A DNA stretch of 64,000 nt, from positions 1-64,000 of the forward strand of contig CBDVCE010000012.1 in assembly GCA_965372405.1 (NCBI GenBank), read 5' to 3'. Below, piece after piece: positions 8,718-17,613 of this stretch. Position numbers and translations under genes: made by a program. Position 1 is the first letter of the stretch; each line of letters starts with the position of its first letter. This stretch comes from Sunxiuqinia sp965372405 (GTDB lineage: Bacteria > Bacteroidota > Bacteroidia > Bacteroidales > Prolixibacteraceae). A model generated the notes under the pieces. The model did no database searches and was not told where the DNA came from. It was given only the letters and a program-made list of their open reading frames with translations.

Positions 8718-9863
8718 TTAATCTTGATAGGCTGATCCCTCCCAGCGTCCTTTTATTGCACCAAAGAATTCTTTCCCCAAAATGATACCTACACCGATAA
8801 TCCCTCCAAGAAAAGTCCAGACAATCAGAATTAATGGTCTGTTCGGTTTTGATTTTTTAATGGGAATTTGAACAGGTTGTATGATAGAGAATACTGGAGT
8901 TTCTTCTTTCACTTGTATTTTAGCTTGTTCTAATTGTTTTGCCAGCTCTGAATATACAGAATATGCCAGGTTGTATTCACTTTGAAGTCGTTCTTCCTCG
9001 GTACGTGCTAAAGCTGAAGACATATTTTTATTTTTATCACGAAACCTGGCTAATCTTTCCTGAGAATACACAAACTCATTTTTCTTTTCAGAATATCTTT
9101 TTTCAATAAAATTGAGTTGTGTTTGTGCTTTCTCAAGCTTAAAGTTTGTAATATATTCTTGTAAAAGACTTTGTGCTTTATGTGCAAGTTGGGCTGCAAG
9201 TTCAGGCTTTTTTGCCAGAGCAGTTAAGTTTAAGTAGCCTTCCTTCTCATTTATTTCAAGCGATATACTTTCATCTAGTTTTTCACGAATCTCTTCCTGT
9301 TCTTTAGAAAGGGAGAAAAGTGGGTTATTGGTATCAAATTGATACGCATTTGATGTTTCTGTACCGTTTCCTTTAATGGCCTTTATGAGAATTTCTGGAA
9401 GTCCGATGGTGTATTTTTTTAAAGTGCCAAAAAAACCAGCTTTTTCAATTTCAGTATAATAGGTATAAAGGGATACATGCTCATTTATACCTGATAATTT
9501 GTAACTGGAGTTTATTAAATCAAGCTGAAAAGGTACGGAGTTAATAATTTGAGGATAGATCATGGGCGATAGAGTTTCGGCACCGTCCAGATTATTAACA
9601 TTGACGCCGGCCATTGCTGCAAGAGAAGACAATCCCCCCATATTCCCAGAACTTGAATTTCCGGTTTGCGGAACCATGATTGTGCTTGAACTGTACTCTT
9701 TTGGAGATGCAATAGCAATAAATAAACCAAGCAAAATACCAAAGACTGTATATCGAATAATAGCTTTACGGCCATCCCACAAGGTTTTGGCAAGTGCGAT
9801 TAAGTCGATTTCATCGTTATCCGATTTGGCAGAATGAGGAATAGTATTCTTTGTATTTTCCAT
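8718..9863 (-). CDS. wzz: Polysaccharide chain-length determinant (Wzz/PCP family)
   Basis: A 381-residue inner-membrane protein. The cytoplasmic N-terminus DEIDLIALAKTLWDGRKAI leads into a first membrane helix near residues 37-53. A long periplasmic region is rich in coiled coil (about residues 190-310). A Pro-rich segment IQPVQIPIKKSKPNRP precedes the second helix near 345-365, the standard PCP layout. There is no C-terminal tyrosine-kinase domain and no Tyr-rich tail. It controls polymer length with Wzy and the outer-membrane exporter encoded 24 bp upstream. Confidence 0.92.
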   Translation of the reverse strand: MENTKNTIPHSAKSDNDEIDLIALAKTLWDGRKAIIRYTVFGILLGLFIAIASPKEYSSSTIMVPQTGNSSSGNMGGLSSLAAMAGVNVNNLDGAETLSPMIYPQIINSVPFQLDLINSSYKLSGINEHVSLYTYYTEIEKAGFFGTLKKYTIGLPEILIKAIKGNGTETSNAYQFDTNNPLFSLSKEQEEIREKLDESISLEINEKEGYLNLTALAKKPELAAQLAHKAQSLLQEYITNFKLEKAQTQLNFIEKRYSEKKNEFVYSQERLARFRDKNKNMSSALARTEEERLQSEYNLAYSVYSELAKQLEQAKIQVKEETPVFSIIQPVQIPIKKSKPNRPLILIVWTFLGGIIGVGIILGKEFFGAIKGRWEGSAYQD

Positions 9864-9887
9864 TTCAATAATTTGTAATGTTGATTA

Positions 9888-12287
9888 CTATTTCATCACA
9901 GCAGCAATAGCTATAGCAAGTGATGAAAGCGTACTGGCTATTCCTAGCCATTTACCGGTATTGTCTCCTTCCGATCGTTGTGGTTTTGCAGGTATCACAA
10001 CCTGACATCCGGGAGATGGTTTTGGATATCTTCTGTAAACAAACCATTTAGATACTTTTGTAGTACCATCGCTGTAAATGACATATACTTTCCCCTTCTT
10101 TGCATTGGTTGAGAATCCTCCTGAACGGTTGATGTAATATTTTAGTTTTCTCCCTTTTTCCCAAGCCTGACCAATTGGGTTAAGTACTTCTCCGGTTATC
10201 CATATTTCATCGGTCTTTTTAGGTATGAATATTTTATCACCTTCTCTTAGCGTATAGTCATAGTGGGAGCCCGGTTGTTTCATAATGTCATCAAGTTTTA
10301 ACTCAAGTCTGCTGATTTCAACTTTTTCCTCAATAAATCCCAGGCTATCTGATTGCTGCATTGTTTTTATGAGCTGAAGGTTTTGCGCCATTTCTGATTT
10401 TGTATTTCGATCTAAACGGGCACCTTGTTCGTAAGCATCGGGGGTAAGACCTCCTGCTCGTATAATGATATCGGATATGCGTTCAGTCTTGCTTGAGATA
10501 CTGTATTCTCCGGGGTATTTAACTTCGCCTTGTATACTTATTGTTTTTTGATTGAAATAAGAAGGTGCTTTTCGCACATAAATATGATCAAAAGGCTTTA
10601 AAGTAAATTTTTCATCTTCGTGGTTTAGTTTCAGATTGCGATTAATATTGAACTGAAAAAGGCCGACCATTTTGTTGTTGATGGATGCTGCTTCTTCCGG
10701 ACTGTTCCTGCGGGCAACCTCAATGAATGATTGACTGGCAGCTTCCTTAAATCCTCCTGCAAGAAAAATTAGATCCTTTAAAGTCATATTTTTCGAATAG
10801 TCGAATTGCCCCGGAAACATAACCTCCCCGGTAATATTTAAAAAGGGTTGTTCTCCAATACTGAAAATATCCTGAATGATAATTTGATCTTCCCTTTTCA
10901 GGCGGATATCAGTCTTCCCATTAATGATTTCATTAAGGTCAAAAGCAATTGTTGTGGGGAAAAGCTGATCATCAAGACGCATAATTAAACCTCTATTGGC
11001 ATAATGGTCTTCACGGATACCATCTGCTTTATTAATCAGTTGACTTAAAGTCATGCCTTCAGTTAGGCTATACTCTCCTGGTCGAAATACAGCTCCTTCA
11101 ATACTCACCCGGTTTTCATATCGTTCAATCACCATTCCTGCAAAGATGCTGTCTCCATTGTGAGTCGTAAAATCTGTAAATTGGTCTTGATAAACATCAA
11201 TTAATTGATGCTGGTTATCGTTAAAACGAGTTACCGACAATTTATTTTGATATGCACCTTCTCCAAACCCACCGGCAAAGCTGATTAGCTGATCAAGGGT
11301 TTCATTATCTTTCATCTCGAAAATACCAGTTCTCTTGAATTCACCTGCGAGTTCTATTCTTTTCTCATAGGGTGGTATTAAAAGAATATCCTGATCCCTA
11401 AGCTGGATATTCTCTTTGGTATTCCCATTAATCAAATAATCATAAACATCAATTGTTCCTTCGGTTTCATTGTTTCTTATCAATTTTATATTCCTGAATG
11501 AACCGTTTTCATTTGGACCACCTGATAAGTAAAGTGCATTAAATGCTGATGCTGTTGCTGGAATAGTGTATGTGCCGGGAGCAATAACTTCTCCAATTAC
11601 ATTCACCTTAATGGAGCGAATATTACTAAGGCTAACATCTGCAAATGTGCTGGGTTTATTGCCATTCATATCGCTATAAATGTTAGTGAGCCGCTTCAGA
11701 ATTTGTTGTTGAGCTTTTTTGAACTCTTTGCCAGAGACCAGTATTGATCCTAAATCAGGGATAAGAATAGTGCCATTATTGTTTACAGAAAGCCTATAAG
11801 TTTGCTGGCTTGACCCCCAAACATTGATTTGAATTTGATCTCCAATTCCAATAATATAATTTTCAGGTGTAGCGATATTTACTGAAGGTTCAAAACTAAG
11901 ATTATCCGTATTGAAGAGATGATACCCAAAAATTTGTTTGTTAAGTTCTGATACTTCATCAATGTCTTTTTCTTCATCAATTTTATAAGTTGTTGAATCC
12001 AATTTACTGACTTGATCGACATTATAAGGAGCCGTGTTCACTTGAGATGGATCAATTTGTCTTAAACGGGTCATCATTTGATCAACTTGCAGCTGGGAGG
12101 CTCCTCTCGCTTTTGCAAGACTCGCAGCTTGATCAATTGATAAACCACGAGATTCAATTTCTTTCATAACTTGTTGAATCTTGCTGTCACTTAAGTTGTC
12201 GACTTGGACTGATTGGGTATTCTGACAAATTGCAGTAAATGAAAAAAGAACAAAACTAAGAGTAAGGATGAATATTTTTGACTTCAT
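9888..12287 (-). CDS. wza: Polysaccharide export protein with multiple SLBB domains (Wza-type)
   Basis: A 799-residue secreted protein. It has a cleavable signal peptide (residues 1-21, ending FTAICQ), a low-complexity helical stretch, then a Poly_export domain (NYIIGIGDQIQINVWGSSQQ near 143). Five or six SLBB beta-grasp repeats follow, recognisable by recurring GE-x-PG-x-Y/F motifs (GEVIAPGTYTI, GAVFRPGEYSL, GEVMFPGQFDY, GEVKYPGEYSI). A hydrophobic segment lies at the extreme C-terminus (WLGIASTLSSLAIAIAAVMK). It is about twice the size of E. coli Wza, as usual for Bacteroidota. It is the first gene of the polysaccharide operon and forms the outer-membrane/periplasmic exit route. Confidence 0.93.
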   Translation of the reverse strand: MKSKIFILTLSFVLFSFTAICQNTQSVQVDNLSDSKIQQVMKEIESRGLSIDQAASLAKARGASQLQVDQMMTRLRQIDPSQVNTAPYNVDQVSKLDSTTYKIDEEKDIDEVSELNKQIFGYHLFNTDNLSFEPSVNIATPENYIIGIGDQIQINVWGSSQQTYRLSVNNNGTILIPDLGSILVSGKEFKKAQQQILKRLTNIYSDMNGNKPSTFADVSLSNIRSIKVNVIGEVIAPGTYTIPATASAFNALYLSGGPNENGSFRNIKLIRNNETEGTIDVYDYLINGNTKENIQLRDQDILLIPPYEKRIELAGEFKRTGIFEMKDNETLDQLISFAGGFGEGAYQNKLSVTRFNDNQHQLIDVYQDQFTDFTTHNGDSIFAGMVIERYENRVSIEGAVFRPGEYSLTEGMTLSQLINKADGIREDHYANRGLIMRLDDQLFPTTIAFDLNEIINGKTDIRLKREDQIIIQDIFSIGEQPFLNITGEVMFPGQFDYSKNMTLKDLIFLAGGFKEAASQSFIEVARRNSPEEAASINNKMVGLFQFNINRNLKLNHEDEKFTLKPFDHIYVRKAPSYFNQKTISIQGEVKYPGEYSISSKTERISDIIIRAGGLTPDAYEQGARLDRNTKSEMAQNLQLIKTMQQSDSLGFIEEKVEISRLELKLDDIMKQPGSHYDYTLREGDKIFIPKKTDEIWITGEVLNPIGQAWEKGRKLKYYINRSGGFSTNAKKGKVYVIYSDGTTKVSKWFVYRRYPKPSPGCQVVIPAKPQRSEGDNTGKWLGIASTLSSLAIAIAAVMK

Positions 12288-12706
12288 ATTTTAATAATTC
12301 AGGTAACTTATCGACAAACGAATTTTTAACATTAATAGTGTACTCTAATAAGTAGTATTGTTACAGGAAAAGGTTGCTTTTTTATTAATGATTTTTTGAC
12401 TTGAAGCAAATACAATAGCTTTGCCAGTTCAGGCTCAAAAAGAAAAAGCAAGTTATTACGGTATATCCCAAAAAACAAGAATACTCTATTTTGATAAGCT
12501 GCAAAATTAAACATATTAAGAGTGTGAGCAATACTCCTTGATCAAAATTTGATGAACTATGCAATTTTTATGCTGAATATGCTGTTTCTTCTAACTGAGC
12601 GGATGTTTATTTTAATCACTCCGGGTAAATTCCCCGCCGCTTGCGGCGAAAGTTTTATATTTGTGTATGGCAGAAAGTAAATATTCTAAGTATCTTGATT
12701 ATCTCC
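12288..12706. other. Intergenic region upstream of the polysaccharide operon
   Basis: About 420 bp between wza and the cardiolipin synthase gene. It should hold the operon promoter. The only minus-strand TAnnTTTG match I see is TAATTTTG at 12502-12509, about 215 bp before the wza start and without a clear -33 TTTG at the usual spacing, so it is weak. A GC-rich hairpin (12635-12648) and a plus-strand -7-like box (12656-12663) lie near the cardiolipin synthase end. No gene was found in 12288-12660. A 60-codon minus-strand frame at 12332-12514 has no family features. Confidence 0.5.
12635..12663 (+). promoter_or_regulatory. GC-rich hairpin followed by a plus-strand -7 box
   Basis: CGCCG-CTTG-CGGCG forms a compact hairpin (within 12635-12648), unusually GC-rich for this AT-rich DNA. 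TATATTTG at 12656-12663 is a perfect Bacteroidota -7 element on the plus strand. It points toward a 50-codon frame at 12667-12819 that runs antisense into the 3' end of cls. No -33 TTTG at standard distance is evident. The hairpin has no following T-run on either strand, so it is not a classical terminator. Confidence 0.35.
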
Positions 12707-12819
12707 TTACAACATCGGGCTTAATAGTCGGGCAAATGATTCTTTGGTTTTTCGGAGCCAGTGGCGTTTCTTCCATTCTTCCAGAATCACTTCCTGACTT
12801 TGCTTTAAATCCTGAATAA
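12667..12819 (+). other. Possible small ORF overlapping the cls 3' end
   Basis: ATG at 12667 opens a 50-codon frame (starts MAESKYSKYLDYLLTT, stop TAA at 12817). It lies 3 bp after a perfect TATATTTG box and overlaps the opposite-strand cls gene by 113 bp. The N-terminal half looks like a natural soluble N-terminus; the second half is antisense to cls. It may be the remnant of a gene truncated by rearrangement, or chance. The promoter box is too close for a normal leader. I would not annotate it as a gene without conservation evidence. Confidence 0.2.
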
Positions 12820-14173
12820 ACTGGCTCTCTAATTCTGCCGCAGTTTCTTCATCATAAATCAGGGCATTTACCTCAAAGTTGGTTTCGAGGCTACGGAAAT
12901 CCATATTGGCCGAACCAATGGATGATAGAATTCCATCAACCACCATCGTCTTGCTGTGAATAAACCCGGATTGGTACAGGTATACTTTCACTCCAGCCTC
13001 AAGCAACTCCTCAATAAACGAAGCGGTACTCCATTTAGGGGTAATCGCATCTGACTTACCGGGTAAGATAATACGAATATCAATTCCTCCAAGAGCAGCT
13101 GTTTTCATGGCAAAAGCAATCTCAGAAGTCGGAATTAAGTAAGGGGTAGCGATATACACTTTTTCCTGAGCCGAAGCAATCGCCGAAAAATAAGCCTGCC
13201 CAATACTTTCATAATCCGAATCGGGTCCACTGGAAACAACCTGTACCAGTTTCCCTCCACCCTGCTCCAGGTTCTTAAAGTACTTCCTTCCCTGAAGAAT
13301 TTCTTTAGAAACAAAATACCAGTCGGCCATAAAAATAACCTGCAATGCTGCTGCTGCACTTCCCTTCAGCATGATATGTGTATCGCGCCAGTTTCCCAAT
13401 TTCTTTGTGCCTTTCAGATAACGGTTGGCAATATTCAACCCACCAGTAAAAGCAACTTCACCATCCACCACCACAATCTTCCGATGATTCCGGTAGTTCA
13501 CCCGCGATGTTAGCATAGGGAACCGAACCCGCATAAAGCAATCAATCTTCACACCTGCCTTCCGAAGCGAGCGAATGTACTTTTTGGGCAACTGCCAGCT
13601 TCCCACATCATCAAAAATAAAACGCACCTCAACGCCTTCCCTGGCTTTTCTCACCAAAATATCGTGTAATTGCCAACCCAACTCATCATCTTCAACAATG
13701 TAATAATCCAGATGAATATGGTGTGTCGCTTCCTCCATTGCCTTAAAAATTGCAGGAAATGTTTCATTCCCATCCTTTAGAATTTTTACCTGATTGTTAT
13801 TTGTCAGCAAGGCATTGGAGTTAGAAAGCATCAGTTTCATCAAGTGCCTTTTGCTAAAAATCGATTGAGAAAACTGAAGGTCATTATACGGTAGGCGGGT
13901 TAACTGCTTTTGGGTTTGCTTGCGAAGTCTTTCCAAATTCTTTAATCCTTTCCTCGAAAACATTTTACGTTTTCGGTATTCCTGCCCAAAAAAGAGGTAA
14001 AAGATAATCCCCAAAACAGGTAATAAAACTAAAACCAACATCCAGCTAATTGTCTTTAGAGGATTCCGGTTTTCGTGGACAATATTAACAACAATAACAA
14101 CTACCGTAACAAAATACAAGATTGTAACTGTACCTGGCAAAAAGTTCCATATGTCATTAAAAAGACCAATCAT
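12707..14173 (-). CDS. cls: Cardiolipin synthase (phospholipase D family)
   Basis: A 488-residue inner-membrane enzyme that joins phosphatidyl groups to make cardiolipin. Two N-terminal membrane helices (TVTILYFVTVVVIVVNIV; TISWMLVLVLLPVLGIIFYLFF) precede two phospholipase D domains. Each domain has an HxKxxxxD motif: NHRKIVVVDG near residue 229 and IHSKTMVVDG near residue 405, each followed by the expected G-S/G-x-N segment (TGGLNIANR; IGSANMDFRS). Length matches ClsA-type enzymes. It is monocistronic on the minus strand and divergent from the DUF6146 gene. Confidence 0.96.
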   Translation of the reverse strand: MIGLFNDIWNFLPGTVTILYFVTVVVIVVNIVHENRNPLKTISWMLVLVLLPVLGIIFYLFFGQEYRKRKMFSRKGLKNLERLRKQTQKQLTRLPYNDLQFSQSIFSKRHLMKLMLSNSNALLTNNNQVKILKDGNETFPAIFKAMEEATHHIHLDYYIVEDDELGWQLHDILVRKAREGVEVRFIFDDVGSWQLPKKYIRSLRKAGVKIDCFMRVRFPMLTSRVNYRNHRKIVVVDGEVAFTGGLNIANRYLKGTKKLGNWRDTHIMLKGSAAAALQVIFMADWYFVSKEILQGRKYFKNLEQGGGKLVQVVSSGPDSDYESIGQAYFSAIASAQEKVYIATPYLIPTSEIAFAMKTAALGGIDIRIILPGKSDAITPKWSTASFIEELLEAGVKVYLYQSGFIHSKTMVVDGILSSIGSANMDFRSLETNFEVNALIYDEETAAELESQFIQDLKQSQEVILEEWKKRHWLRKTKESFARLLSPML

Positions 14174-14263
14174 TTTATATCGCTTAGCTAATTTTAAATT
14201 TCTAAAAATTAAATCTCATAAACAAACGCAAGGCTAATTCCGTAGAAAATAAAAAGCAAAGTC

Positions 14264-14683
14264 ATGAAACTTATTTATTTTATCTTATTCATATTGCTGA
14301 TTGTTGCTTGTTCTACCAATAAAGAATTGAGCAAGCAGGATACTGAGTCACCTCAGGAAGTGGTAGCCGAAATCGATAGTGTTAGCTATGAATTAATTGT
14401 TCTCGATCCCGGATTTGAAATCTGGTTTCTGACCACTGGCAAAGCATCCTGGTATCACAGCCAGCATTATTACGAAGGATGGAATGTCCGATATGTCACT
14501 GCATGGAACCACAAAGAAATGGGCTATCGGCATGCTCAGTTACTAGACGGTTACATTGATTATGACCGACAAACAGATTATGGAGTGGATATTAATCACA
14601 AGCTATTCTACTATTTCCAGTATGTGGAGAATGTTTTGAATATTCCGATTATTCATGGAGGTCCAAAAGCAGCTCGATATTAA
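14264..14683 (+). CDS. DUF6146 family lipoprotein
   Basis: A 139-residue putative lipoprotein. The signal peptide MKLIYFILFILLIVACS places the lipobox Cys at about residue 16. The mature region has conserved-looking motifs DPGFEIWFLTTGKASWYH and NVRYVTAWNHKEM and resembles a Bacteroidota-restricted family of unknown function (DUF6146). It is aromatic-rich and short. The gene stands alone and converges on ribD. I can give no function beyond probable attachment to the outer or inner membrane. Confidence 0.75.
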   Translation: MKLIYFILFILLIVACSTNKELSKQDTESPQEVVAEIDSVSYELIVLDPGFEIWFLTTGKASWYHSQHYYEGWNVRYVTAWNHKEMGYRHAQLLDGYIDYDRQTDYGVDINHKLFYYFQYVENVLNIPIIHGGPKAARY

Positions 14684-14696
14684 ATTGGAAGTCAAG

Positions 14697-14713
14697 AAAT
14701 CCGAATGGGATTT
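14697..14713. terminator. Small hairpin between convergent genes
   Basis: AAATCC-GAATG-GGATTT forms a 6-bp stem in the 28-bp gap between the DUF6146 and ribD stop codons, running into the end of ribD. It lacks a clear T-run, so it would be at most a weak bidirectional terminator. Confidence 0.3.
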
Positions 14714-15755
14714 AGGAATTTACAAACACTTGAAGCAGGCTTTCATCCAGTTGATCTGTGGACAATGGATTCTTAAATAACTTTGGAGCAGCGACTCCGT
14801 TTCCGAAGTTAACTTGTCCGGTGTAAACGTAAGCCTCATCCCAAATGCCATGATCAATAAAATTCTGAAGAAGTTGTTTTCCTCCTTCAACAATTACAGA
14901 TTGAAGTTCGTGCTGATAGAGCCAATCAAGGATTTGAGCAGGGATCGATTTTGAAAAGTCAATATTTATAAATTCGATATTGGTGGTGTTTTTATTATCC
15001 TGACAAGTGAAAATAACAGTGCGCACAGAACCATCTTTCAATTTAAGGTTTTCAGGAATACGCCCCTGCCGATCAAGCACCAAACGGACAGGCTGCTTAC
15101 CCGACCATTCTCGAACTGTTAGCGAAGGATTGTCTTTAATTGCTGTATTTGTTCCAATCAAAATTGCAGCTTCCTCTGTACGTTGTCGATGTACCAAACG
15201 CCGAGATAATTCATTACTAATCCATGTGGGTTGTCCAAAATCAGCTTCAGTTCTGTCAGCATCCAAAAAACCATCCAGACTTTGTGCCCATTTCAGAATT
15301 ACAAAAGGACGTTTTTTTTCATGAAAAGTAAAAAACCGTTTGTTCAACTCCAGACATTCTTTCTCTAAAATGCCAAGCTCAACCTGAATGCCGGTCTTCT
15401 GCATTTTTGCAATCCCTTTCCCGGCAACTTTAGCAAACGGATCACCAGAACCAACAACGACATGCGGAATCTGATGCTCAATAATTAAGTCGGAACAAGG
15501 AGGGGTTTTGCCAAAATGAGCACAGGGTTCAAGACTTACATAAAGTGTTGATTCTTTCAGCAACTCTTTATTTTTTACTGAATTAATGGCATTTACCTCA
15601 GCATGTGCCTCTCCACACCGTTGATGAAAACCTTCGCCAATAATCTTTCCCTGATGCACAATTACACAACCAACCATAGGGTTTGGGGCAACATCTCCCA
15701 TGCCAAGACGGGCCAACTCCAAACAACGGTTCATATATTTTACAGAAATGTTCAT
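14712..15755 (-). CDS. ribD: Bifunctional riboflavin biosynthesis deaminase/reductase RibD
   Basis: A 347-residue bifunctional enzyme for the second and third steps of riboflavin synthesis. The N-terminal deaminase has the zinc site HAEVNA (His51, Glu53) with Cys78 and Cys87 in EPCAHFGKTPPC. The C-terminal reductase domain runs from about residue 148 (PFVILKWAQSLDGFL) and includes LIGTNTAIKDNPSLTVR and VEGGKQLLQNF near 293. Length is normal. Its start is 34 bp from the divergent prmC start, and the two predicted -7 boxes face each other in that gap. No FMN riboswitch fits in so short a leader. Confidence 0.96.
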   Translation of the reverse strand: MNISVKYMNRCLELARLGMGDVAPNPMVGCVIVHQGKIIGEGFHQRCGEAHAEVNAINSVKNKELLKESTLYVSLEPCAHFGKTPPCSDLIIEHQIPHVVVGSGDPFAKVAGKGIAKMQKTGIQVELGILEKECLELNKRFFTFHEKKRPFVILKWAQSLDGFLDADRTEADFGQPTWISNELSRRLVHRQRTEEAAILIGTNTAIKDNPSLTVREWSGKQPVRLVLDRQGRIPENLKLKDGSVRTVIFTCQDNKNTTNIEFINIDFSKSIPAQILDWLYQHELQSVIVEGGKQLLQNFIDHGIWDEAYVYTGQVNFGNGVAAPKLFKNPLSTDQLDESLLQVFVNS

Positions 15756-15765
15756 CAGGAAAAAT

Positions 15766-15782
15766 TAACTTTGCCAAAAATA
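15766..15782. promoter_or_regulatory. Face-to-face -7 elements for prmC and ribD
   Basis: TAACTTTG at 15766-15773 (plus) matches the Bacteroidota -7 consensus and would start transcription about 10 nt before the prmC ATG. On the minus strand TATTTTTG at 15775-15782 would start ribD transcription at about 15768. The two boxes are separated by one base and point at each other, so the two initiation sites overlap. The -33 elements are weak on both sides. Confidence 0.5.
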
Positions 15783-15789
15783 CAAATAA

Positions 15790-16650
15790 ATGAAGGCAAG
15801 CCTGACATATATACGAAAAGAATTGGATGGGCTTTTCCCAAAAGAAGAGGTGGAAAGTTTTATAAGGATTATTTTTGATCATTTGAAAAGCTACAACTCA
15901 AGCGATCTTATTTTAAAACAGGATGAAGTTTTATCTGAAAGTGAAAGTCTGAAGATTAAAGGAATCGTCAAACGATTACGAACAAACGAACCCATCCAGT
16001 ATATTTTGGGTGAAACCGAATTCTACGAACTGCCATTTAAAGTCAACCCGAATGTTTTAATTCCTCGCCCCGAGACTGAAGAATTGGTTGACTGGATTTT
16101 GAAAAGTGAATTGCCTGCTCCGCCTTCAATTCTTGATGTAGGAACTGGTAGTGGCTGCATTCCAATAAGCCTAAAGAAAAACCTGACCAATGCAAAGGTA
16201 TTCGCCTGCGACATTAGTGAAAGAAGTTTGGAAACTGCTCAGGAGAATGCTGAAATAAACCGAGTGGATGTTGAGTTTATTCAGATGGACTTTCTGAATG
16301 CTCAGTTTGATGATACTTTCCCAATGCTTGATCTTATTGTTAGCAACCCACCTTATGTAACTGTTTCTGAAAAAGGACTAATGGCAAGCAATGTGTTGGA
16401 CTTTGAACCAGACACCGCTCTGTTTGTACCGAATAATGATGCGTTGATATTTTACAAAGCCCTTGTGACATTCAGTAAGCAACAATTAAAACCCGGAGGA
16501 TTCATGTTCTGGGAAATTAACGAAGCTTTTGGCAAGGAATGTGTTAATCTTTTAAAAGAAAATGGATTTTCAAACGTTGAATTAAGAAAAGACTTAAGTG
16601 GCAAATACCGGATGATTAAAGCCATTAAAAAAAATAAAGATGAAGCGTAG
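15790..16650 (+). CDS. prmC: Release factor glutamine methyltransferase PrmC
   Basis: A 286-residue SAM-dependent enzyme methylating the Gln of the GGQ motif in peptide-chain release factors. A helical N-terminal domain is followed by the SAM motif DVGTGSG (residues 116-122) and the substrate-gating NPPY motif (186-189), which define PrmC/HemK. Length is typical. The start lies 17 nt after the predicted -7 box, with no Shine-Dalgarno. The stop overlaps the following DUF362 gene by 11 bp, implying co-transcription. Confidence 0.96.
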   Translation: MKASLTYIRKELDGLFPKEEVESFIRIIFDHLKSYNSSDLILKQDEVLSESESLKIKGIVKRLRTNEPIQYILGETEFYELPFKVNPNVLIPRPETEELVDWILKSELPAPPSILDVGTGSGCIPISLKKNLTNAKVFACDISERSLETAQENAEINRVDVEFIQMDFLNAQFDDTFPMLDLIVSNPPYVTVSEKGLMASNVLDFEPDTALFVPNNDALIFYKALVTFSKQQLKPGGFMFWEINEAFGKECVNLLKENGFSNVELRKDLSGKYRMIKAIKKNKDEA

Positions 16651-17545
16651 AGACTTTATACGAAATACATCATTGATAACAGCAGGATTAATTAGCTATC
16701 CTGCTTTTGCAAAAGGAAATAATTATTCTTTAGTTTCTATCCGTGGTGGCAGTGCTAAAGGAATGCTTGAACTTGGTTTAGAAACGCTGGGTGGCATTGC
16801 GAAATTTGTAAAGGAAGGGCAAAAAGTACTTATCCTTCCAACATTAGGATGGGAACGAACACCGGAACAAGCTGCCAATACCAACCCAAATTTATTGTCT
16901 CGTCTGGTTGAATTATGCTATGAAGCCGGATCCAGAGGAGTCTATTTATTTGGACAAACAGAGGATCATTGGACTAAAACCTACAAGACAAGTGGAATAG
17001 AACGAGCTGTGAAAGATGTTGGTGCTAAGATTCTACCAGGTAATAAAAAGTCGTACTATACAGAAGTTGAAATTCCAAACGGGCAGTTTCTAAAAAATGC
17101 ACTGCTCCACCAACTCATTCTAGAAACAGATATCATCATTAATGTTCCGGTGCTCAAAAAAACCGGAGATAATTCTTATACCGCATCAATAAACAATATG
17201 AGAAACCTGATGTGGAAATTTGATGAAAATCCAGTTGAAAATCAGCAGACGTGTTTAATGGATCTACTTCAATTCAAGAAGCCAGTACTAAATATTATTG
17301 ATGCAAACCGGGTAATTACAAAAAATGCACCGGCTGGTAAGTTCGATGAAGATGTTTCCAATTTCCGGACTCAAATTCTATCAACCGACATTGTAGCCGC
17401 AGATGCAAAAGCTGCCAATCGGCTTGGGATTGATCCCAGCAAAAAGGAACTTTTACTATTAGCCCAGAAGAATGGATTTGGTCAAATTCAAATGCCAACA
17501 TATAAAACCAAAGAAATCATTCTTAAACGTCAAATTTCGAGATAA
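16640..17545 (+). CDS. DUF362 domain-containing protein with Tat-like signal
   Basis: A 301-residue protein. The N-terminus MKRRDFIRNTSLITAGLI has twin arginines and a hydrophobic stretch, resembling a twin-arginine export signal. The rest matches the DUF362 family, with VLILPTLGWERTPEQAANTNP near residue 64 and the family-typical IINVPVLKKTGDNSYTASINNMRNLM near 169, ending in a region (NVIDANRV-like) seen in members. No 4Fe-4S cysteine cluster is present, unlike some DUF362 ferredoxin fusions. It overlaps prmC by 11 bp. The function is unknown, and a periplasmic location is inferred. Confidence 0.8.
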   Translation: MKRRDFIRNTSLITAGLISYPAFAKGNNYSLVSIRGGSAKGMLELGLETLGGIAKFVKEGQKVLILPTLGWERTPEQAANTNPNLLSRLVELCYEAGSRGVYLFGQTEDHWTKTYKTSGIERAVKDVGAKILPGNKKSYYTEVEIPNGQFLKNALLHQLILETDIIINVPVLKKTGDNSYTASINNMRNLMWKFDENPVENQQTCLMDLLQFKKPVLNIIDANRVITKNAPAGKFDEDVSNFRTQILSTDIVAADAKAANRLGIDPSKKELLLLAQKNGFGQIQMPTYKTKEIILKRQISR

Positions 17546-17575
17546 ACAGAACCTGAGAAATCTGGATTCATTTGC

Positions 17576-17583
17576 TATATTTG
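17576..17583 (+). promoter_or_regulatory. -7 element upstream of the EEP-family gene
   Basis: TATATTTG is a perfect match to the Bacteroidota -7 consensus, 30 bp ahead of the TTG start at 17614. A clear -33 TTTG at standard spacing is not seen. Confidence 0.5.
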
Positions 17584-17613
17584 TGCTAGAACCAACTTTC
17601 GATTCAATATCCT

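Noticed and set aside
12332..12514. 60-codon minus-strand ORF upstream of wza
   Set aside because: No family features, no start signal, and it occupies the expected promoter region.
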